Source: an uncultured bacterium (GTDB taxonomy: Bacteria; Planctomycetota; Phycisphaerae; Phycisphaerales; SM1A02). From it: a DNA stretch of 7,614 nt. Location of the stretch: NCBI GenBank assembly GCA_903914045.1, contig CAIWNO010000307.1:1-7614 (forward strand), given 5' to 3'. The notes under the pieces are model-generated. The model was not told the origin of the DNA. It worked only from the letters and a program-made list of their open reading frames with translations, and did not search any database. Of this stretch, positions 1-5,983 are shown in pieces (the first letter of the stretch is position 1; each line of letters starts with the position of its first letter). The position numbers and the translations under genes are program-made.

Positions 1-1
1 C

Positions 2-718
2 GCGCTGCAAGGCCTCGCTGTTCGCCTGCTGCTTGATCGCGCCGGATTAGTTGGCAACGACGGCGCCGTGCATCACGGCTTCTGCGATATTTCTTTGCTT
101 GCTTCGCTTCCAAACGCCGTCTTAATGGCCGCCATGGATGAGCCCAGCCTGAAAGCCGCGCTTGAATTCATGCTCAAGCATGACGCGGGCTTAAGCGCGC
201 TTCGCTATCCACGTGAAGCCGTCAGCGATCTGTTCACCAAACAAGACTGTCCTGAATTTGTTTTGGGCAAGGCGCGCGCGTTGGTTGAGCACACTTCTCC
301 AGATGTCGCGGTGTTGGCCTACGGCGTCATGGCCATTGAAGGCGCGACCGCGCTCAAATCTCTTGACAGCGAATACCGCGTCAACTTGTACGACGCGCGC
401 TTCGCCAAGCCAGTGGACATTCAACTTCTTGAATCGCTCCTGAGCAAAAATATTCCAGTGGTCACCGTGGAAGATCATTCCGTACGCGGCGGCTTTGGTA
501 GTTGCGTGCTTGAGGCCTGCAATGAACGCGGCCTAGACACTCGTCTCATCACCCGCATGGGTTTGCCCGATCAATGGATTTATCAAGGCGAGCGCCGCGA
601 GCAACTGATCGAAGCAGGCATTGATTCCACAAATATCGCGCGAACCATTCGCGCCGTGGTTGAAGCCGCTCCAAAAGCAACTCGAAACGCCACCAAAAGC
701 GCCGTTCGCGTTTCTTAA
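2..718 (+). CDS. dxs: 1-deoxy-D-xylulose-5-phosphate synthase, C-terminal part (5' end outside window)
   Basis: Thiamine-diphosphate enzyme that condenses pyruvate and glyceraldehyde 3-phosphate to DXP, the first step of the MEP isoprenoid pathway and also a precursor route for thiamine and pyridoxal; cytosolic. The frame is open from base 2 and gives 238 residues, about 40% of the family's usual 620-640. The first ~95 residues are the end of the transketolase pyrimidine-binding domain: DRAGLVGNDGAVHHG is the DXS signature and RYPR follows near residue 70. The rest is the transketolase C-terminal domain, with DARFAKPVD, VEDHSVRGGFGS and GLPDQWIYQG. The cofactor-binding N-terminal domain lies upstream and is not visible. 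The usual FDLSYL after the signature reads FCDISLL, a mild divergence. A short basic tail (KATRNATKSAVRVS) ends the protein. The GTG at 68 is internal to the conserved signature and is not the start. The identification is secure. Confidence 0.96.
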   Translation, partial: ALQGLAVRLLLDRAGLVGNDGAVHHGFCDISLLASLPNAVLMAAMDEPSLKAALEFMLKHDAGLSALRYPREAVSDLFTKQDCPEFVLGKARALVEHTSPDVAVLAYGVMAIEGATALKSLDSEYRVNLYDARFAKPVDIQLLESLLSKNIPVVTVEDHSVRGGFGSCVLEACNERGLDTRLITRMGLPDQWIYQGERREQLIEAGIDSTNIARTIRAVVEAAPKATRNATKSAVRVS

Positions 719-888
719 TGCGCCGCACAGCGCGCCCAACTTGTATCGCCGTCGTTTCATCGCCCAGTAAACGCCAAGTGTTTGCGCCATCTCAAAGCAT
801 TGCGCGCGGTCAAGAACAAACTCAAATGCGTGTGATTTGTTTTGCATGGCGGCAAATAAAGCAATATGAATTCGCCCATTTCGCCTAG
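718..888 (+). CDS. possible small ORF, 56 aa, unrecognised
   Basis: An ATG at 718 overlaps the dxs stop codon (TAATG) and opens a 56-codon frame ending in TAG at 886-888, 12 nt before the ffh ATG. The product begins MRRTARPTCIAVVSSPSKRQ and ends KQYEFAHFA. It is basic and Gln-rich, with no signal peptide, membrane segment or motif I recognise. The case for a gene is positional: stop/start overlap on the left, short spacing to ffh on the right, and almost complete filling of the 182-nt gap. Against it: there is no Shine-Dalgarno sequence before the ATG, no family match, and a frame of this length arises by chance fairly often at this base composition. Treat as a candidate only. Confidence 0.22.
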   Translation: MRRTARPTCIAVVSSPSKRQVFAPSQSIARGQEQTQMRVICFAWRQIKQYEFAHFA

Positions 889-900
889 GATTCCCCAATC

Positions 901-2385
901 ATGTTTGAATCACTCTCAGAAAAATTAGGCGGCGCGCTTCGACGGCTTTCTGGTCGCGGAAAAATATCCGAAGAGAATGTGCGCGAGGCCATGGCGGATG
1001 TTCGCACCGCGTTGCTTGAAGCCGACGTGCATGTTGAAGTGGTGCGCGACTTCTGCGACTCCATCGTGCAAGAAGCCATTGGTAGCGAGGTCACAAAAAG
1101 TCTCAACCCTGCGCAGGAAATAGTTGGCTTGGTGCACAAAAAATTGGTGAGCTTGATGGGCCCAGTGGACCCCAACATTATGTCCGTGACGCCGGGACCC
1201 ACCGTGGTTCTGTTGTGCGGTTTGCAAGGCGCGGGCAAGACAACCACCGCTGGAAAATTAGCGGCGCGCCTGAGTGAGCAAGGTCGCAGTGTTCTGGTTG
1301 CCGCGTGCGATTTGCAACGACCCGCCGCCGTTGAACAATTGCGCATCGTCACCGAGCAAGTTGCCGCCGAAGGCAAAGGCGGCGCGCGCGTGGCTTTCTT
1401 TGGCGAGCCCGACAAGTGCGCGGAATATGGCAAAGCCGTTGGCGTGGCGGTTGGCGTGGCGCAACGCGCCTACCGCGCCGCGCGCGAGGGCCGCTTTGAC
1501 ACGCTCATTGTCGACACCGCGGGTCGCCTGCATGTTGACGACACGCTCATGCGTGAATTGCAAGGCGTTCGCCGCGCCACCGAGGCCCATCAAACATTGT
1601 TGGTTGTTGATTCCATGGCCGGTCAAGACGCGCTCATCGCGGCAAAATCGTTCCATGAGCAATTGCATGTCGACGGCATCATTCTCAGCAAGTTCGACTC
1701 CGATAGCCGTGGCGGCGCCGCGCTCAGCGTGAAATATGTCACTGGCGCGCCCATTCTTTTCGTGGGCGTGGGCGAGCGCTTTGACGCGCTTGAACCATTC
1801 CATCCAGAGCGCATTGCCGGCCGCATGTTGGGCATGGGCGACGTGGTCAGCCTGGTAGAAAAAGCGCACAAAGAAGTCGATCAAGATGAGGCCGAACGCA
1901 TGGCCGAGCGCATGGCCAAAGGCCAATTCACCATGGATGATTTTCTGTCGCAGCTGAAATCTCTGCGCCGCATGGGCCCCATGAAACAAATCTTGGGCAT
2001 GCTTCCAGGCGTCGGATCCATGATGAAAGATGTCAACGTGGACGACAAGCAACTTGATCGCATTGAAGGCATCGCGCGCAGCATGACCGCCGCTGAGCGC
2101 AAAGATGTGCGCTGCGTTGATCAACAGAAAAGTCGCGCGCGCCGCATCGCAGCGGGCAGTGGTTCCACCATCGCGGAAGTGGGCAAACTTGTGAAGCAAT
2201 TTGAGGTCATGCAAAAAATGACCACGCAACTTGCGGGCCTGGGTGCCATGGGAAAAATGAAAGCCATGAAAGACATGGCTTCAGGTGGACCAGGCGGCAT
2301 GCCAAACATGGGCGCGTTGATGGGACGCAAGTCCACGCACACGCAAAGCATCAAGAGCAAATTCAAAGCGCGCAAAAAGCGCTGA
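901..2385 (+). CDS. ffh: signal recognition particle protein Ffh (SRP54 GTPase)
   Basis: Protein subunit of the bacterial SRP. It binds 4.5S/6S SRP RNA and hydrophobic signal sequences, and docks ribosome-nascent chain complexes to FtsY at the membrane by a GTP-dependent mechanism. It has 494 residues, slightly above the usual 430-460. The N domain is ~1-95. The G domain shows the P-loop GLQGAGKTTT (107-116), DLQRPAA (137-143), DTAGRLHVD (205-213), a G4 loop SKFDSDSRGG (263-272; commonly TKxDGDARGG) and GVGE (289-292), followed by LEPFHPERIAGRMLGMGDV. The Met-rich M domain (~325-460) contains the RNA-binding stretch SRARRIAAGSG (411-421), then a Gly/Met tail and a basic C-terminus. Oddities compared with E. 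coli Ffh recalled from memory: roughly 16 extra residues at ~155-195, and about two extra residues just before the RNA-binding stretch (DQQKSRARR). The ATG at 901 is preceded by AGGA (887-890) at 10 nt spacing. A weak promoter match lies upstream (TTGCAT 842-847, 17 nt, TATGAA 865-870), so expression may be independent of dxs. Confidence 0.97.
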   Translation: MFESLSEKLGGALRRLSGRGKISEENVREAMADVRTALLEADVHVEVVRDFCDSIVQEAIGSEVTKSLNPAQEIVGLVHKKLVSLMGPVDPNIMSVTPGPTVVLLCGLQGAGKTTTAGKLAARLSEQGRSVLVAACDLQRPAAVEQLRIVTEQVAAEGKGGARVAFFGEPDKCAEYGKAVGVAVGVAQRAYRAAREGRFDTLIVDTAGRLHVDDTLMRELQGVRRATEAHQTLLVVDSMAGQDALIAAKSFHEQLHVDGIILSKFDSDSRGGAALSVKYVTGAPILFVGVGERFDALEPFHPERIAGRMLGMGDVVSLVEKAHKEVDQDEAERMAERMAKGQFTMDDFLSQLKSLRRMGPMKQILGMLPGVGSMMKDVNVDDKQLDRIEGIARSMTAAERKDVRCVDQQKSRARRIAAGSGSTIAEVGKLVKQFEVMQKMTTQLAGLGAMGKMKAMKDMASGGPGGMPNMGALMGRKSTHTQSIKSKFKARKKR

Positions 2386-2397
2386 CTTGTTCAGCGC
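2379..2397 (+). other. GC-rich hairpin overlapping the ffh stop codon
   Basis: GCGCTGA (2379-2385) pairs with TCAGCGC (2391-2397) across a 5-nt loop, so the ffh TGA lies in the left arm. No T-run follows, so on its own it is not a standard intrinsic terminator. It may protect the 3' end or add to termination at the hairpin 43 nt downstream. Confidence 0.35.
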
Positions 2398-2439
2398 GCG
2401 AAAGCCTCGTCCTTCTTAGCGAATGAATTGCATTTCAAT

Positions 2440-2463
2440 TGTGTCAAAACTTTGACACATTTC
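2440..2463. terminator. hairpin terminator between convergent genes
   Basis: TGTGTCAAA and TTTGACACA form a perfect 9-bp inverted repeat at 2440-2459 with a 2-nt centre (8 bp with a 4-nt loop is more realistic). On the + strand it is followed by TTTC, a short and imperfect T-run; on the - strand ATTGAAAT follows. It lies 54 nt after ffh and 49 nt after the end of the minus-strand transporter gene, where a shared bidirectional terminator would be expected. The stem is AT-rich, so strength is uncertain. The embedded TTGACA looks like a -35 box, but no -10 lies at the right distance. Confidence 0.55.
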
Positions 2464-2508
2464 TCCTTGCTCAAGGCATTCATCAACAATTTTAAAAACT
2501 CGCCTGCG

Positions 2509-3948
2509 TTAATTCAGCGGCAATAAATCATCCGCCTGGCCGCTGCCCCACGCTTTCACGCGCGGCATGATCACTTCACGCCCGTAAATCTTCAAGCACG
2601 CCGCCACCGGAATGCTGAGCAACATTCCGTACACGCCCGCCAACGCCGCGCCCGCAAGCACCGCTACAAAAATACTCACAGGTCCAAGGTCCGTGGCTCG
2701 ACCAGCGATCACGGGAATCAGCACATATCCCTCTAATAATTGCACAATCGCATACACCAGCGACGGCCCAAGCACAATCCACATCCAACTCATGCGCGCC
2801 TCTTCGGGCAGCACAAGTTGGTCAACAATCAACAAGCCAATGGCGATTGGCAATCCCACCGCGCTTAGATACGGCACCACGCTAAACAAGCCAATCACCA
2901 AGCCCAGCGTAATGGCGTACGGAACGCCGCACACCTTCCAACCAATGGCGAACATGATCGCCATGATCAAGCTAATCACAATTCGTCCGCGCACAAATCC
3001 GCTCACCGCGTGATCCATCTCCACAATCAACTTCACTGTTCCTTCGCGGTGCTTCTCTGGAATCAAGGCGCGCAATTTTGCGATGGCCGATGGAAAGCTG
3101 ACCGAGAAAAACCAAAAGTAAAATGGAATCAACGCCGTCAAGAATCCAATGGTGAGAAATTCCAGCGCCGTGGTGAGCACGCCCTGCACGCTTGAGCCAA
3201 AAATGTTGGTCCATGAAAATGCTCCGCCTGGCTGTGCGCCAAAATAGCCGCGCTTGTTCAGCGCCTCCTCCACCGCAATATCAATGGACGCTTGGCTGAC
3301 CAATTTCGCTGATGCTTTCTCCGACACCGACTTGGTCGCGTCTTGCGATGCAGAATTTGAATTGACACCCGCGGCGGAATCTTGCGCCTTTGAATCAATT
3401 GCGCTTGATGTCGCATGTGCATGCGCCGTGTCCGCGGTTGCGCCACTTGTCGCGTTTGACTTCGGATCGCTTGCATCCACGACCAATGCGTTGCCAGCAA
3501 TACCGCTGCCAGAACCAACATTCTCGCTGAACCACGAGCGAATTTTCTGCACTTGATCTTGATATGGCTCCGGCACGACCGCCTGCGCGCGGTCAATCAC
3601 GGAGTTAAAGCGTCCACTGCGAAATGATTCCACAAATGAAACACTTTGACCAATCACAATGGGCACCGCGATCACCAAGGCCACAAGCAATCCCAAACCA
3701 GCGGTCGCCATGATGGTTCCAACCGCCGCGGGCCGCGACATGCGCAACCGCTGACACAAACTTTCCACTATTGGCTCGACCAAGTACGCCAAACCAAACG
3801 CGATTAACAACGGCACCGTGACGGAACGCATGGCGTACCCCGCGTAGAAAATCACAACAAATGTTGCAATGACCAGCGCGTCTCGAACACCTTGAATTTG
3901 CCACAGGTGCAATTTGGACAGACGCGTTGTGTCTTGTTCGTCGGGCAT
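2509..3948 (-). CDS. AI-2E family transporter (PerM/UPF0118-type membrane protein)
   Basis: Inner-membrane protein of the AI-2E transporter family. Characterised members include TqsA (autoinducer-2 export) and some Na+/H+ antiporters, so the substrate cannot be read from sequence. From the ATG at 3948 it has 479 residues. Hydrophobic segments lie near 22-40, 43-62, 75-99, 255-285, 322-341, 344-375 (probably two), 389-414 and 420-452. Family hallmarks are GFVRGRIVISLIMAI (317-331), GVPYAITLGLVIGLFSVVPYLSAVG (341-365, the PYxGP-type region) and the C-terminal LxGxAxAGVYGMLLSIPVAA-like block (431-450). The loop between the third and fourth hydrophobic segments is ~150 residues, and residues ~156-215 are low-complexity Ala/Ser/Thr/Asp. 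An in-frame TTG at 3975 would add nine residues (MAESFSIRF); I prefer the ATG, but neither has a clear Shine-Dalgarno. The Minf_1886 family gene lies upstream on the same strand, 132 nt away. Confidence 0.88.
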   Translation of the reverse strand: MPDEQDTTRLSKLHLWQIQGVRDALVIATFVVIFYAGYAMRSVTVPLLIAFGLAYLVEPIVESLCQRLRMSRPAAVGTIMATAGLGLLVALVIAVPIVIGQSVSFVESFRSGRFNSVIDRAQAVVPEPYQDQVQKIRSWFSENVGSGSGIAGNALVVDASDPKSNATSGATADTAHAHATSSAIDSKAQDSAAGVNSNSASQDATKSVSEKASAKLVSQASIDIAVEEALNKRGYFGAQPGGAFSWTNIFGSSVQGVLTTALEFLTIGFLTALIPFYFWFFSVSFPSAIAKLRALIPEKHREGTVKLIVEMDHAVSGFVRGRIVISLIMAIMFAIGWKVCGVPYAITLGLVIGLFSVVPYLSAVGLPIAIGLLIVDQLVLPEEARMSWMWIVLGPSLVYAIVQLLEGYVLIPVIAGRATDLGPVSIFVAVLAGAALAGVYGMLLSIPVAACLKIYGREVIMPRVKAWGSGQADDLLPLN

Positions 3949-3969
3949 GAAGCGAATGCTAAACGATTC

Positions 3970-4025
3970 CGCCAACTCTGGCGATGGTTTCAGATTTCAA
4001 TGTCAACATTCGCATGATTCGCCAG
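3970..4025 (-). promoter_or_regulatory. overlapping inverted repeats in the transporter leader
   Basis: CTGGCGA at 3978-3984 is complementary to TCGCCAG at 4019-4025 (7 bp), and its TGGCG part (3979-3983) is also complementary to CGCCA at 3970-3974 (5 bp, 4-nt loop). The two pairings exclude each other. A small perfect hairpin (AATGT/ACATT, 3999-4010) sits inside the larger repeat. In the minus-strand transcript these lie 22-77 nt before the chosen ATG, where an attenuator or translation switch could act. The stems are short and may be chance; there is no T-run. Confidence 0.2.
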
Positions 4026-4080
4026 GGTACGGCAACACAACTGAATTCAACTCTCAATAAGCTCCGGCTAAGCGATAGCC

Positions 4081-4560
4081 TCAGCGCTGACTCATGGCGT
4101 TGATCAATCGGTCGCGGCTGAAGGCCTCGCCAAAATCAAAGACGCCACGGAAATCTTCAAATGAATGTTGCGGGGTTTTGCTGAGCAAGCCAGCGTCGAT
4201 CATGGCAAACACAATGCGGCCAAAATCATCAGTGCGATGCACATGCCAACTTTGCAATACCACTGGCGCCAACAAACCGTAGCGCTCAATGGCGAACTCG
4301 CGCAGGCCCATGCATAATTGTTGCCCAGAAATATGTCGGTCCGCCTCGGATGATTCCAACCCTTGCGACCTTTCCACCGTTCGAGACAATCCTTCGCGCA
4401 CAAATCGATACGCGGTTGTTGGATACGGACCCGCCTTGGCGGCGAGTTGCTTCAAGTCAATATCCACATTGGATGACTGGTTTGGTTGTTGAGTTTGCTC
4501 TGTCGACACGGTTCTTTTGTATCTATCGGTTGAATGACTCTGAAAACTTGGATTCACCAT
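4081..4560 (-). CDS. Minf_1886 / TIGR04138 family protein (Planctomycetes-Verrucomicrobia conserved)
   Basis: A 159-residue soluble protein with no signal peptide or membrane segment. It matches the conserved uncharacterised family named after Minf_1886 (TIGR04138), whose biochemical role is unknown. Blocks that identify it: AYRFVREGL (50-58), RHISGQQLCMGLREFAIERYG (75-95), a conserved Trp (105), DDFGRIVFAMIDAGLLSKT (111-129), and FEDF (134-137) with FDFGEAF (141-147). The first ~32 residues are polar (Ser/Gln/Thr-rich) and lie outside the conserved domain, so the true start could be further in. The ATG at 4560 has no strong Shine-Dalgarno; another ATG lies four bases upstream in a different frame. 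The gene is divergent from the OmpA-like lipoprotein and upstream of the AI-2E family gene on the same strand. Family assignment is from memory of its motifs. Confidence 0.85.
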   Translation of the reverse strand: MVNPSFQSHSTDRYKRTVSTEQTQQPNQSSNVDIDLKQLAAKAGPYPTTAYRFVREGLSRTVERSQGLESSEADRHISGQQLCMGLREFAIERYGLLAPVVLQSWHVHRTDDFGRIVFAMIDAGLLSKTPQHSFEDFRGVFDFGEAFSRDRLINAMSQR

Positions 4561-4579
4561 TCATGGTTGGAACTTGAAA

Positions 4580-4608
4580 TATATGTAAATACCAACGAAT
4601 TGTCCCAA
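4580..4608 (-). promoter_or_regulatory. candidate sigma70-type promoter for the Minf_1886 family gene
   Basis: On the minus strand TTGGGA (4608-4603) is followed after 17 nt by CATATA (4585-4580), giving a leader of about 12-15 nt before the ATG at 4560. Each box matches consensus only partly (TTG plus final A; xATAxx), and sigma70 rules are poorly tested in Planctomycetes. Confidence 0.25.
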
Positions 4609-4798
4609 GCCTAGGTTTGAATTTGCGTAGGTCAACCACAAGTACAAAATTTACGCAGAACAACAATCCATTCAGTGTCGCTGTCGGATTCAAAAAGCGC
4701 GGCATGAATTGAATTGTTTCGCCTCGTCGCGTTTCCCCCACTTGCGCTACACTTCCCGCCTTAAGCGATCGCTAGAAATCGCATTCGACCCACTTACT

Positions 4799-4802
4799 GG
4801 AG
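4799..4802 (+). promoter_or_regulatory. ribosome binding site fixing the lipoprotein start
   Basis: GGAG ends 8 nt before the ATG at 4811. It supports this start over the in-frame TTG at 4709, which would place 34 non-conserved residues in front of the lipoprotein signal peptide. Confidence 0.65.
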
Positions 4803-4810
4803 AACCTTCG

Positions 4811-5671
4811 ATGGCATGGAAGCGAATCACGTTCATTGTTCTTGTTCCACTCTTATTTGCGGCGTGCGTGCCTCAACAAAAGTACGATGATTTGTTGACC
4901 GCCTACCGCGGCCAAGAGCAAACATTGCTGGCCACGCAAAGTGATTTGCAAACGGCGCGCACAAATGAAGAACGTCTTCGCGCGCAAATGGCCGCGGCGG
5001 CCGCCGACCTTGAAGCCCTCGCTGGTCTTCGCTCTGGCGCCAAAGGCGACATTGACAAATTGCTCGCCGATTACGAACGCCTTCTCAAACAAGTTGGTGA
5101 AATGGGCGTTGGTCCGCTTCCTGCGGAGTTGAATAAAGCCCTCGCTGATTTGGCCGCGCAATATCCAGATGTGTTGACCTTTGACGCGCGCACAGGAATG
5201 TTGCGCTTCTCAAGCGACTTCACATTTGATTCCGGCTCGGTCGCCATTAAGCCAGCGGCAAAAACTTTGGTTGACAAACTCGCTGGCATTCTCAATCAAT
5301 CCGTGGCGCAACAATTCGAAGTGAAAGTTGTTGGTCACACCGACAATGTTCCAATTCGTCGCGTCGCAGCGCAGCATCCAACCAACATGTATTTGTCGGC
5401 GCATCGCGCAATTAGTGTTCGTGACGCGCTTGTGTCCGATGGCGTTGCCGCCAACCGCATGCAGGTCGCGGGCTACGGCGAATATCGACCAGTGGTTGCC
5501 AACGGAGCCAATGGCGCCGCCGCCAACCGCCGCGTGGAAATTTTCTTAAGCCCAATGACCATTCCGGTCATTGCCGGTGGCGATCCAACGGAGCTTCCTC
5601 CTGCGGCATCGTCCTCCAAGAAGGCGGCTCCAGTTCGCGCCAAGAGCAACGACGACGAACCGACCAAGTAA
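4811..5671 (+). CDS. OmpA-family peptidoglycan-binding lipoprotein
   Basis: Predicted envelope lipoprotein of 286 residues that tethers the cell envelope to peptidoglycan. The N-terminus has a K-R pair, a hydrophobic stretch and the lipobox-like LFAAC, with Cys19 as the expected lipidated residue; Phe at -3 is less usual than Leu. Residues ~21-98 are Gln/Glu/Arg/Leu-rich and likely coiled coil. The OmpA C-terminal domain spans ~120-246: FDSGSVAIKPAAKTLVDKLA (139-158), GHTDN (175-179) and LSAHRAISVRDAL (195-207), in which Asp178 and Arg199 correspond to the diaminopimelate-binding Asp and Arg of OmpA, then AGYGEYRP (220-227) and NRRVEI (239-244). A polar, Lys/Pro/Ser-rich tail of about 40 residues follows. 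There is no Tol or beta-barrel gene nearby, so whether it acts as Pal or as a MotB-like or stand-alone anchor is not decided. The start is set by the GGAG at 4799. Confidence 0.93.
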   Translation: MAWKRITFIVLVPLLFAACVPQQKYDDLLTAYRGQEQTLLATQSDLQTARTNEERLRAQMAAAAADLEALAGLRSGAKGDIDKLLADYERLLKQVGEMGVGPLPAELNKALADLAAQYPDVLTFDARTGMLRFSSDFTFDSGSVAIKPAAKTLVDKLAGILNQSVAQQFEVKVVGHTDNVPIRRVAAQHPTNMYLSAHRAISVRDALVSDGVAANRMQVAGYGEYRPVVANGANGAAANRRVEIFLSPMTIPVIAGGDPTELPPAASSSKKAAPVRAKSNDDEPTK

Positions 5672-5678
5672 GCACGGC

Positions 5679-5696
5679 TTGCGGTTCATACCGCAA
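5679..5696 (+). terminator. short hairpin after the lipoprotein gene
   Basis: TTGCGGT and ACCGCAA form a perfect 7-bp stem with a TCAT loop, starting 8 nt after the stop. It is followed by ACTTATATAT rather than a T-run, so it may work together with the longer hairpin at 5715-5747. Confidence 0.35.
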
Positions 5697-5714
5697 ACTT
5701 ATATATGCCTTTCA

Positions 5715-5747
5715 AAGCGGCGATCCAAATTAATTGGGTCGCCGCTT
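5715..5747. terminator. 14-bp stem-loop, likely terminator
   Basis: AAGCGGCGATCCAA pairs with TTGGGTCGCCGCTT (one T-G wobble) around a 5-nt ATTAA loop, 43 nt after the lipoprotein stop. It is the strongest hairpin in the window. It is followed by CCGTTATC, without a real T-run, so termination may be factor-assisted; 3'-end protection is another possible role. Confidence 0.55.
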
Positions 5748-5983
5748 CCGTTATCGGGCTACTAGAAACCCTCTTGTTCACACGTGTAAAGGCGAACAAT
5801 TCAAAAACGCATGGTTCAGATTCTGTTCACAAAGCAAAAGGTTTTCATGATTTAGCAACTTTCCATTTGGATTTATCAGAAAGCGGAGTATGTTTGTGTA
5901 AGTAGTTCACCGACGGTTTCATCGCCCCGAGAAGGATTCTCAGGCACCGGACGGTGTATTGCATTTACTAGGGCCCCAAAATT
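5748..5983 (+). promoter_or_regulatory. AT-richer gap upstream of the secreted repeat protein
   Basis: No gene is supported here. G+C over 5761-5880 is about 37% by hand count, below the neighbouring genes. TTGTTC (5774-5779) and GAACAA (5794-5799) form a 6-bp inverted repeat with a 14-nt spacer that contains the palindrome ACACGTGT (5780-5787), an operator-like arrangement. The promoter of the next gene is expected here, but I see no clear consensus pair. The last ~75 nt hold a structured leader listed separately. Confidence 0.4.
5908..5956 (+). promoter_or_regulatory. structured leader element before the secreted repeat protein
   Basis: CACCG (5908-5912) can pair with CGGTG (5952-5956). 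It encloses GCC (5924-5926)/GGC (5943-5945) and a GAGAA-GGA-TTCTC hairpin (5929-5941). The element ends 14 nt before the AGGG ribosome-binding candidate. It could be a 5' UTR structure, an attenuator or a riboswitch fragment; TCTCAGGC at 5938-5945 resembles a conserved glycine-aptamer block. Confidence 0.28.

Larger units (their letters stand above)
4561..4810. promoter_or_regulatory. divergent intergenic region
   Basis: These 250 nt separate two divergently transcribed genes, so promoters for both should lie here. The left part is AT-rich. An inverted repeat TGCGTA (4624-4629) / TACGCA (4652-4657) with a 22-nt spacer is a possible operator but could be chance. I found no convincing -35/-10 pair for the plus-strand lipoprotein gene. 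TACACT at 4748-4753 resembles a -10 but has no -35. Confidence 0.4.

Noticed and set aside
1258..2229. 323-residue minus-strand ORF opposite ffh
   Set aside because: Ala/His/Asp-rich antisense shadow of a highly conserved coding frame, with no domain signature; it results from codon bias in ffh.
2452..2457. TTGACA resembling a -35 box
   Set aside because: It is one arm of the convergent terminator hairpin, and no -10 element lies 16-18 nt downstream.
3254..3556. 100-residue plus-strand ORF opposite the transporter
   Set aside because: Complement of the Ser/Ala-rich insert; low complexity reads open on both strands.
4709..4810. N-terminal extension of the OmpA-family protein from a TTG start
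   Set aside because: The ATG at 4811 has GGAG at 8 nt and immediately begins a lipoprotein signal peptide; the extension would bury it.
5705..5905. 66-residue plus-strand ORF after the lipoprotein gene
   Set aside because: Its first codons lie within the 5715-5747 hairpin, its composition is intergenic-like, and it has no ribosome binding site or recognisable motif.
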